From contig NZ_BSFK01000005.1 in the NCBI RefSeq assembly GCF_027922305.1, positions 372,001-436,000 of the forward strand: a stretch of DNA of 64,000 nucleotides, given 5' to 3'. The notes under the pieces were generated by a model. That model searched no databases. It was given only the letters and a program-made list of their open reading frames with translations, and had not been told where the DNA came from. Both the position numbers and the translations under genes were made by a program. Of the stretch, positions 58,293 to 64,000 are shown one piece after another. Origin of the DNA: Methylopila jiangsuensis (GTDB lineage Bacteria > Pseudomonadota > Alphaproteobacteria > Rhizobiales > Methylopilaceae). Within the stretch, counting starts at the first letter, position 1, and each line of letters begins with the position of its first letter.

Positions 58293-59069
58293 TCAAATCA
58301 ACTTCAGCGCCCGGAAGCTGGCGTGGCCGTCGCGTCCCACGATCACGTGATCATGGAGCGCTATTCCGAGCGGCTTGGCGATATCGCCTATGGTCCGTGT
58401 CATGTCGATGTCGGCCCGGCTCGGCGTCGGATCGCCGGACGGATGATTGTGGACCAGGATCAGCGCGGTGGCGCCGAGCTCCAGCGCCCGCCGCACCACC
58501 TCGCGGGGATACACCGGGGTGTGGTCCACCGTGCCGCTCTGCTGCACCTCGTCGGCGATGAGGGCGTTCTTCTTGTCGAGGAACAGGATGCGGAAGCGCT
58601 CCCGCTCGTCGAAGGCCATGGCGGTGCGGCAGTAATCCAGCACCGAGGACCACGACGACAGCACCGGCCGCTTGCCGATCGCGCCCTTGGCGAGGCGGCG
58701 GGCGGCGGCCTCGACGATCCGGAAGTCGGTCGCGGTCGCCTCTTTCACTCCCCGGATCCCGGTGAGCCGCGCGGCGGGCGCCGCCAGCGCCTCGGCGAAG
58801 GAGCCGAAGGTGGCGATCAGCTCTTTGGCGAGCGGTTTCACGTCCCGCTGGGGAATGGTGCGGAACAGCACCAGCTCCATCAGTTCGTAATCGGGCAGGG
58901 CGTCGGGACCGGAATCCAGAAAACGCTGGCGCAGGCGCTCGCGGTGGCCGGCGTAATGGGGCGCCTTTTCTTTGGGCGCCGGTTGCGCGCGTTTTTCGGG
59001 CGCATGCGGCGCTTCCGAGAAGGCGGGAAACTCCGGACCGCCGTCGCGCGCCTTTCCACCGCCAGCCAT
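58293..59069 (-). CDS. radC: RadC/DUF2466 family MPN+ (JAMM) domain protein
   Basis: This 258-residue protein has an N-terminal helix-hairpin-helix-like domain ([47 protein letters not shown]) and a C-terminal MPN+ domain with the metal motif: [21 protein letters not shown], followed by the Asp in SRADIDMT. The DNA-repair name is historical; the actual reaction is unknown, although the metal site looks intact. An upstream Pro/Lys-rich leader of about 35 residues is usual in this group. Confidence 0.9.
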   Translation of the reverse strand: MAGGGKARDGGPEFPAFSEAPHAPEKRAQPAPKEKAPHYAGHRERLRQRFLDSGPDALPDYELMELVLFRTIPQRDVKPLAKELIATFGSFAEALAAPAARLTGIRGVKEATATDFRIVEAAARRLAKGAIGKRPVLSSWSSVLDYCRTAMAFDERERFRILFLDKKNALIADEVQQSGTVDHTPVYPREVVRRALELGATALILVHNHPSGDPTPSRADIDMTRTIGDIAKPLGIALHDHVIVGRDGHASFRALKLI

Positions 59070-59154
59070 GAGCGCTTCCGACCCTTCGAGACACCGCGCG
59101 CATGGTGGCCCGCGGCGCCGGCGCGCGGCAAGTGAGTCGAAGCGTCCGAACCGA

Positions 59155-59634
59155 TCAGGCCACGTCGGGCCGGCGCTCCACGAACACGGCGCTGACGAAG
59201 GAAAACGCCTCCACGCCGCGCTGGTTGACGGCGGCGTTGCTGGCGGTGAGCAGGCCCCAGCCGGGACGGGAGCCGCTGGGACGGGCTTCGATCACTTCGG
59301 CGAAATAGGTCAGCGTGTCGCCGGCCATCACCGGCGCGCTCCACTTCAGGTCGCGGAAGCCGGGGGAGGGGCCGAAGCGGCCGACCGGCAGCCCCGCCGC
59401 CATGCGCTCCCGCGCCGTGCGGACATTGTAGGCCACGGTGAGCTTCATCCACACCGCGCAGGTGTGCCAGCCGGAGGCCGCGAGCCCCCTGAACGGCCCC
59501 GCCAGCCCGGCCTCCTCCGACAGATGGAAGCCCTGCGTGTCGTAGGCGCGGGCGAAGCGCAGGATTTCCTCGGCGGTGAACAGGTGCGCGCCGATCTCGG
59601 CCCGGTCGCCCACGCGGAAGTCTTCGAGATGCAT
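59155..59634 (-). CDS. MaoC-like dehydratase (gene 2 of pair)
   Basis: This 159-residue hot-dog-fold protein has the MaoC pattern: [26 protein letters not shown] (Asp/His-type site), [17 protein letters not shown] and [19 protein letters not shown]. The family hydrates enoyl-CoA or acts on short acyl-CoAs. It overlaps the first MaoC gene by one base (TGATG), so the two are coupled. The pair follows ychF in related genomes. Confidence 0.87.
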   Translation of the reverse strand: MHLEDFRVGDRAEIGAHLFTAEEILRFARAYDTQGFHLSEEAGLAGPFRGLAASGWHTCAVWMKLTVAYNVRTARERMAAGLPVGRFGPSPGFRDLKWSAPVMAGDTLTYFAEVIEARPSGSRPGWGLLTASNAAVNQRGVEAFSFVSAVFVERRPDVA

Positions 59635-60098
59635 CAGGCGGCCTCTGCGTCCCGGCGGCCGAACATGATCGGGCCGGTCTGGCGCAGAACGGTTTCGCCG
59701 TTCTGGTTCAGAACCTCAAAGCGGAAGGTGACGATGCCCCGGTCCGGCCGGCTTGCGGAGACACGGGCGGCGAGCACCTCGCTGCGCACGCTGAGCCGGT
59801 CGCCGGCGCGCACCGGCCGCAGCCACTCCAGGCTGTCCACCCCCAGCGACCCCTGAGAGGTGGAATCCGCCAGCCAGCGGTCGCAGTTCATGCGCATCAG
59901 CAGCGCCGCTGTCTGCCAGCCGGAGGCGATCAGTTCGCCCAGCATGGAGGCGCGCGCCGCCTCTTCGGACAGGTGCATCGGCTGGGGATCGAACTCGCGG
60001 GCGAAGGCCAGCATCTCGTCGCGCTCCACGACGAGGCCGCCGTAGTCGTCCCGATCTCCGGGCCTGAAATCCTCATAGGCGTAACGCGGCGCCGCCAT
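59634..60098 (-). CDS. MaoC-like dehydratase (gene 1 of pair)
   Basis: This 154-residue hot-dog-fold protein has EDFRPGDRDDYGGLVVERDEMLAFAREFDPQPMHLSEEAA (catalytic Asp and His), LIASGWQTAALLMRM and LRPVRAGDRLSVRSEVLAARV. It is about 30-35 percent similar by eye to the gene after it, so the two arose by duplication and may form a heterodimer. The substrate is unknown. Confidence 0.87.
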   Translation of the reverse strand: MAAPRYAYEDFRPGDRDDYGGLVVERDEMLAFAREFDPQPMHLSEEAARASMLGELIASGWQTAALLMRMNCDRWLADSTSQGSLGVDSLEWLRPVRAGDRLSVRSEVLAARVSASRPDRGIVTFRFEVLNQNGETVLRQTGPIMFGRRDAEAA

Positions 60099-60161
60099 GT
60101 CTGTCGCCTCTCCGATGTCGGGCCCCTCCGGTGAGCGCTGAGGCTCCGGTCGCCCATCCTT

Positions 60162-60190
60162 GTCATGCCCGAGGCCGGCTCGGGCATGAC
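60162..60190. repeat. Palindromic intergenic repeat, copy 3
   Basis: GTCATGCCCGAG and CTCGGGCATGAC are perfect 12-base reverse complements with a five-base centre. This is the cleanest copy. It lies 64 bases upstream of the first MaoC gene and 77 bases after the ychF stop. Confidence 0.7.
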
Positions 60191-60266
60191 AACCTTTGTG
60201 TTCTTCGACGAACGGTCAGGGCGCGATGATGGCGCCCTGACATGCGTGCGTCTACACAGGCGACCG

Positions 60267-61364
60267 TCAGTTCGCGAAGCGGAAATGCAGCACGTCGCCG
60301 TCGGCGACCACGTAGTCCTTGCCTTCCAGCCGCATCTTGCCGGCCTCTTTCGCCCCGGTCTCGCCCTTGAGCGTCACGTAGTCGGCGTAGGCGATGGTCT
60401 CGGCGCGGATGAAGCCCTTCTCGAAGTCGGAATGGATCACGCCCGCCGCCTGAGGCGCGCGGGTGCCGCGCTCGATGGTCCAGGCGCGCGTCTCCTTGGG
60501 GCCGACGGTGAAGTAGGTCACGAGGCCGAGCAACTGGTAACCGGCGTTGATGAGCCGGTCGAGGCCGGGCTGTTCGAGGCCCAGCGCCTCCAGATACTCC
60601 TTGCGCTCGTCCTCGGGCAGCACCGCGATCTCACTCTCGATCCTGGCGGAGATGGCGACCGAGACCGCGCCTTCGGCCTTGGCGCTCTCATCGACCCGCG
60701 CGGAAAAGGCGTTGCCGGTGGCGGCGGAGCCCTCGTCCACGTTCGAGACGTAAAGCACCGGCTTGGAGGTGAGCAGGTTCAGCGCGTCGAATGCGGCGCG
60801 CTCGTCCTCGGCGATCTTGGCGAGGCGGGCCGGCTTGCCGTCGCGCAGCAGCGGCAGGACCCGGTTCACCAGATCGAGCTGCTCCTTGGCCTCCTTGTCG
60901 TTGCTGCGGGCGCGCTTCTCCAGCGCCCCGACGCGCTTCTCGAGGCTTTCGAGATCGGCGACCATCAGTTCGGTCTCCACCGTCTCCGCGTCGGAGAGCG
61001 GGTCGATCCGGCCCTCCACATGGGTGATGTCGTCGTCCTCGAAGCAGCGCAGCACATAGGCGATGGCGTCCACCTCGCGGATGTGGGCGAGGAACTGGTT
61101 GCCGAGGCCTTCGCCCTTGGACGCGCCGCGCACGAGGCCCGCGATGTCCACGAAGGTGAGGCGGGTCGGGATGATCTCCTTGGAGCCGGCGATGGCGGCG
61201 AGCTCCGAAAGCCGCGGATCGGGCACGGCCACTTCGCCCACGTTCGGCTCGATGGTGCAGAACGGATAGTTCGCGGCCTGGGCGGCGGCGGTCTGCGTCA
61301 GCGCGTTGAAGAGGGTCGACTTGCCGACGTTCGGCAGGCCGACGATGCCGCATTTGAAGCCCAT
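60267..61364 (-). CDS. ychF: Redox-responsive ATPase YchF (OLA1 type)
   Basis: This 365-residue TRAFAC P-loop protein prefers ATP and associates with ribosomes. It has [18 protein letters not shown] (Walker A), [32 protein letters not shown] (switch 2), the coiled-coil insert ([22 protein letters not shown]) and the C-terminal TGS domain ([53 protein letters not shown]). In related genomes it directly follows pth; here a toxin-antitoxin pair intervenes. Confidence 0.97.
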   Translation of the reverse strand: MGFKCGIVGLPNVGKSTLFNALTQTAAAQAANYPFCTIEPNVGEVAVPDPRLSELAAIAGSKEIIPTRLTFVDIAGLVRGASKGEGLGNQFLAHIREVDAIAYVLRCFEDDDITHVEGRIDPLSDAETVETELMVADLESLEKRVGALEKRARSNDKEAKEQLDLVNRVLPLLRDGKPARLAKIAEDERAAFDALNLLTSKPVLYVSNVDEGSAATGNAFSARVDESAKAEGAVSVAISARIESEIAVLPEDERKEYLEALGLEQPGLDRLINAGYQLLGLVTYFTVGPKETRAWTIERGTRAPQAAGVIHSDFEKGFIRAETIAYADYVTLKGETGAKEAGKMRLEGKDYVVADGDVLHFRFAN

Positions 61365-61395
61365 GGGAATTTGGCCTTATCGAAGAGGGTCGGCG

Positions 61396-61827
61396 TCAGG
61401 CCGACGCGAACGGATTGCGAATCTCGAGACCGCCGATGCGGCGGCCGTGTTGCAGATCCTCGCTGTAGAACAGACCGCAGCCCGCGAGGGAAGCTGAGGC
61501 GAGAAGCGTGCAATCCCACCAGGAAAAGCCGCAGTCGTCCTGAATGCTCCAGGCCTCCGCCGTCGTGGCGAAGGTCAGCGGCGCCGTGCAGTGGCGGACA
61601 AAGACGCGGCAGTAGTCGCGCGCGTCCGAACGGCTGGCGCTTTTCAGCCGCTCTGTCAGAACCCGGTAGCACTCGTTCAGGGACTGCGGGCTCAGCACCA
61701 GAGACTCCGAGAGGGCGGCGTTCCGGATGAGCGACGCCGCGATGGCGCGCTTTTCAGTCTCCTTCGGATCGACTGCGCAGATCAGGATGTTCGTGTCGAC
61801 GAAGCAGGTCGCTTTCCCGGTCGGCAT
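61396..61827 (-). CDS. PIN-domain ribonuclease toxin (VapC-like)
   Basis: This 143-residue PIN protein has the acidic residues needed for metal-dependent RNase activity: CFVDTNILICAVDP (first Asp), SLNECYRVL (Glu), SWWDCTLLASASL (Asp), then GLFYSEDLQHG (last Asp). GAGAGGAGC precedes the ATG at 61827. The start lies 74 bases inside the 3' end of the antitoxin gene, in another frame, so synthesis of toxin depends on antitoxin translation. It lies upstream of ychF on the same strand. Confidence 0.87.
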   Translation of the reverse strand: MPTGKATCFVDTNILICAVDPKETEKRAIAASLIRNAALSESLVLSPQSLNECYRVLTERLKSASRSDARDYCRVFVRHCTAPLTFATTAEAWSIQDDCGFSWWDCTLLASASLAGCGLFYSEDLQHGRRIGGLEIRNPFASA

Positions 61828-62056
61828 AAAGCTCCTCTCTGCCCGGCCACGCCGCTCCCGCGCCCGGAAAACCGGGGCCTGACAGAAAACGCTCCAGCGC
61901 GGCGCGCTCTTCGTCCCGCTGGTCGCGGCCGGCGGCGGCGCGCTGCGCCGCGATCGTTTCACCGAGGAAGCGCGACACGCTCTCCCCGCGCTTCGCCGCC
62001 TCGATCCGGACCCAGGTCAGCACGTCCTCGTCCATGGTGATCGTGACGTTCTTCAT
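61754..62056 (-). CDS. Ribbon-helix-helix (CopG-like) antitoxin
   Basis: This 100-residue protein starts MKNVTITMDEDVLTWVRIEA, the strand-helix-helix core of RHH repressors, followed by AKRGESVSRFLGETIAAQ. The C-terminal half is Gly/Arg/Glu-rich and disordered, as in the toxin-wrapping part of antitoxins. AGGAGGA lies ten bases before the ATG. It overlaps the toxin start by 74 bases. Antitoxin before toxin is the usual order, and it probably represses its own promoter. Confidence 0.85.
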   Translation of the reverse strand: MKNVTITMDEDVLTWVRIEAAKRGESVSRFLGETIAAQRAAAGRDQRDEERAALERFLSGPGFPGAGAAWPGREELYADRESDLLRRHEHPDLRSRSEGD

Positions 62057-62105
62057 GGTCGCGATCCTCCTTCAGGCCACGAAGTTCGTGTTTTCGTGGG
62101 GACGG

Positions 62106-62714
62106 TCAAGGCCGGGCGCCGAGCTTCATCACCTCGCCGAAGCCCGCCGCTTCCATCCGCAGATGGACCTTGTTCTGCAGGCCGGCGTCGTCCGGCTTGG
62201 CGAGCAGGTCGGCGGCGTCGGCGACGGCCTCCGTCAGCACGTCCACCCAGCCCATCTCCGCCTTGCCGAAGTCGTTCAGCACGTAGGAATGGACCAGCGC
62301 CTTGTCGCCCGGATGGCCGATGCCGAGCCGCAGCCGCTTGTAGTCGTTGCCCATATGGGCGGTGATGGAGCGCAGGCCGTTATGGCCGGCGTTGCCGCCG
62401 CCCACCTTCACCCGGAGCTTGGCCGGGGGCAGGTCGAGTTCGTCGTGCAGGGCGACGATGTGGGAGATGGGGATCTTGAAGAAGCGCGCGGCTTCCGCGA
62501 CCGACCGGCCGCTCTCGTTCATGTAGGTGCGGGGTTTCAGCAGCAGGGCCTTGGCGCCGCCGAGGGAGCCTTCCGCCGCATCGCCCTGAAAGCGCGCCCG
62601 CCACGGGCCGAAGCCGTGGCGGGACGCGATCCGGTCAACGGCCATGAAGCCGATGTTGTGCCGGTTCTTCTCGTATTTCGGTCCCGGATTGCCGAGACCG
62701 ACCAGGAGCAGCAT
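62106..62714 (-). CDS. pth: Peptidyl-tRNA hydrolase
   Basis: It releases tRNA from drop-off peptidyl-tRNA. The 202-residue protein has the family start [22 protein letters not shown] (catalytic His19), the [16 protein letters not shown] segment, HDELDLPP (Asp of the active site) and [13 protein letters not shown]. It lies 27 bases after rplY on the same strand, a stable pairing in proteobacteria. Confidence 0.97.
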   Translation of the reverse strand: MLLLVGLGNPGPKYEKNRHNIGFMAVDRIASRHGFGPWRARFQGDAAEGSLGGAKALLLKPRTYMNESGRSVAEAARFFKIPISHIVALHDELDLPPAKLRVKVGGGNAGHNGLRSITAHMGNDYKRLRLGIGHPGDKALVHSYVLNDFGKAEMGWVDVLTEAVADAADLLAKPDDAGLQNKVHLRMEAAGFGEVMKLGARP

Positions 62715-62741
62715 GGGACAGGGCTCCCGATGCGCCGAGGA

Positions 62742-63425
62742 TCAGTCCTCGGACGGCTTCTCTTCGGACGCGGCCTCGGCCTCGTCGGACGCCGGAGTCT
62801 CGCCGCGGTTCTCGGCTTCGGCCTCTGCCTGCTCCTCGGCCGCCTCTTCCGCGACCACGGTCGGCGCGGCGATGGTGGCGATGGTGACCTCGTCGAGGTT
62901 CTCGGCGGCGAACTCGACGCCGGACGGCAGCTTCACGGACGCCGCGTGCACGATGTCGCCGATCTCGAGGCCCTTCAGGTCCACTTCGATCGCGGTCGGA
63001 ATGTTGTCGACGCCCGCCTTCACGGCCACCGAATGCAGAACGACGTTCAGCACGCCGCCGCGCTTGAGGCCCGGAGCGTCCTCTTCGTTCAGGAAGTGCA
63101 CCGGCACCTCGACGTCCACCACCGAGGAGGCGGACACGCGGAAGAAGTCCACATGCAGCAGCACGTCGCTGACCGGATCGCGCTGGTAGTCGCGCGGAAT
63201 GGCGCGCTCCTTGCCCTTGCCGGTGTCGATCTCGAACACGGTGGTCTTGAAGCCGCCGGCGTGCAGCAGCTTGAACAGCTCGTGGCCGTCGAGCGCGATG
63301 CCGACAGGCGCCTTCTTGCCGCCGTAGATGACGGCGGGGATCTTGCCGGCGCGGCGGAGAGCGCGGGCGGCCCCCTTGCCGGCCTTCTCGCGCAGCTCAG
63401 CCTTCACGGCTTTGGTGGCGGTCAT
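62742..63425 (-). CDS. rplY: 50S ribosomal protein bL25 (long, general-stress CTC form)
   Basis: This 227-residue protein has the 5S-rRNA-binding bL25 domain (about 1-95: KAELREKAGKGAARALRRAGKIPAVIYGG, ILHVDFF-type segment) and the longer C-terminal beta domain (about 100-190) of the CTC form, ending in an acidic Ala/Glu tail. The ATG at 63425 follows GGAGATTTG; an upstream frame to 63542 crosses the preceding terminator. First gene of the rplY-pth pair. Confidence 0.97.
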   Translation of the reverse strand: MTATKAVKAELREKAGKGAARALRRAGKIPAVIYGGKKAPVGIALDGHELFKLLHAGGFKTTVFEIDTGKGKERAIPRDYQRDPVSDVLLHVDFFRVSASSVVDVEVPVHFLNEEDAPGLKRGGVLNVVLHSVAVKAGVDNIPTAIEVDLKGLEIGDIVHAASVKLPSGVEFAAENLDEVTIATIAAPTVVAEEAAEEQAEAEAENRGETPASDEAEAASEEKPSED

Positions 63426-63440
63426 GGGTCTCAAATCTCC

Positions 63441-63470
63441 AAAAGAAACGGCCGCCCGAAGCGGACGGCC
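63441..63470 (-). terminator. Terminator of the EAL-domain gene
   Basis: On the minus strand GGCCGTCCG and CGGGCGGCC form a nine-base-pair stem with one G-U pair and a three-base loop, followed by GTTTCTTTT. Confidence 0.75.
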
Positions 63471-63542
63471 CTCCGCGGCGAACCCCTCCAGGGGTGTGGG
63501 ACGCCGCGGCTGCTCCTTAACAGAAAGGGGCCATGCGCGCAA

Positions 63543-64000
63543 TCAGGCCGCCGGCTGCTCCCGCGGCTCGTCTTCGGCGTGGGACAGGAGGCGGACGTCG
63601 TTCGCGCGCGTGAGGTGCGCGAACTGGTCGATGGGGGCGGGGCGGCCCAACAGATAGCCCTGCGCGCCGTCGCAGGCCTCCAACTGCAGGAACTGCATCT
63701 CCGCCTCGGTCTCGACGCCCTCCGCCATAACCGGAAGGCCGAGCCCGCGCCCCAGCCCCAGCACCGAGCGGACGATGGCGGCGGCCTGCTGGTTGCTGTC
63801 GACGGCGGTGACGAAAGAACGATCGATCTTGATCTTGTCGAACGGGAAGGCGCGCAGGTTGGACAGCGACGAATAGCCGGTGCCGAAATCATCCATGGCG
63901 ATGCGGACGCCCAGCGCCTTGAGCTGCCTCAGGGTCGCGAGCGTGCGGGTGAAGTCGCGCACCAGCGCCGTCTCGGTGATTTCGATCTCCAGCCGCTGCG
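63543..64000 (-). CDS. EAL-domain cyclic-di-GMP phosphodiesterase, N-terminus outside window
   Basis: The frame stays open to the window edge (RLEIEITETALV upstream of the internal GTG at 63962), so only the last 152 residues are visible. They are the second half of an EAL domain: AMDDFGTGYSSLSNL (metal Asp pair), PFDKIKIDRSFV (catalytic Lys), VMAEGVETEAEMQFL (Glu) and CDGAQGYLLGRPAP. These residues are intact, so hydrolysis of cyclic-di-GMP is expected. Whether a GGDEF, PAS or membrane domain precedes it cannot be seen here. Confidence 0.92.
   Translation of the reverse strand, partial: QRLEIEITETALVRDFTRTLATLRQLKALGVRIAMDDFGTGYSSLSNLRAFPFDKIKIDRSFVTAVDSNQQAAAIVRSVLGLGRGLGLPVMAEGVETEAEMQFLQLEACDGAQGYLLGRPAPIDQFAHLTRANDVRLLSHAEDEPREQPAA

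Overview
This window comes from a GC-rich alphaproteobacterial chromosome, most likely of the order Hyphomicrobiales (Rhizobiales). The pointers are a GstI/DUF2735 microprotein beside a eukaryotic-type glutamine synthetase II, GGAAC-N16/17-CGTT (EcfG-type general stress) promoters, a phasin, a proton-pumping pyrophosphatase, and gene orders common in that order (rnr-DUF983-NUDIX, rplY-pth-ychF-maoC-maoC, tig-clpP-clpX-lon-hup). A periplasmic cytochrome c-L, the electron acceptor of methanol dehydrogenase, suggests a methylotroph. Genus-level placement is inference.

Layout. 1-9 kb: the end of a large RTX adhesin-like protein cut by the window edge, an orphan BrnA-type antitoxin, a DoxX membrane protein, a rhodanese-like protein without its catalytic Cys, panC, a membrane-anchored J-protein, a SPOR-tailed D,D-carboxypeptidase and a phasin. 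9-14 kb: clpS-clpA, then two stretches with few genes around an ASCH protein. 14-21 kb: an acyltransferase, cytochrome c-L and the nitrogen-assimilation block: gstI (minus), glnII (plus), a decayed GNAT gene, then glnA and glnB (minus). Both glnII and glnB carry a -24/-12 sigma-54 promoter with exact GG-N10-GC spacing. 21-30 kb: NAD(P)HX repair enzyme, tRNA-Leu, the proteostasis run tig-clpP-clpX-lon, hup and tRNA-Val.

30-42 kb: an SbcCD-like YhaO/YhaN pair, a flavin reductase, a CitE-like protein that has lost both metal ligands, an SLT-domain protein with a DUF2336 partner, and an amino-sugar/Entner-Doudoroff group (nagA, BadF-type kinase, ROK kinase, LysR, eda). 42-46 kb: DUF533, DUF2934 and DJ-1/PfpI proteins. 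Two microproteins (46 aa at 39688 and 32 aa at 43481) each sit behind a perfect EcfG-type promoter.

46-64 kb: rpmG, an MFS exporter, the NUDIX-DUF983-rnr operon, a sugar porter, K+-independent hppA, the transglutaminase/alpha-E/ATP-grasp operon, radC, two MaoC hydratases, ychF, a PIN-domain toxin-antitoxin pair lying between pth and ychF, pth, rplY, and the C-terminal half of an EAL phosphodiesterase. No CRISPR array, insertion sequence, prophage or rRNA was seen. One palindromic intergenic repeat family has three copies.
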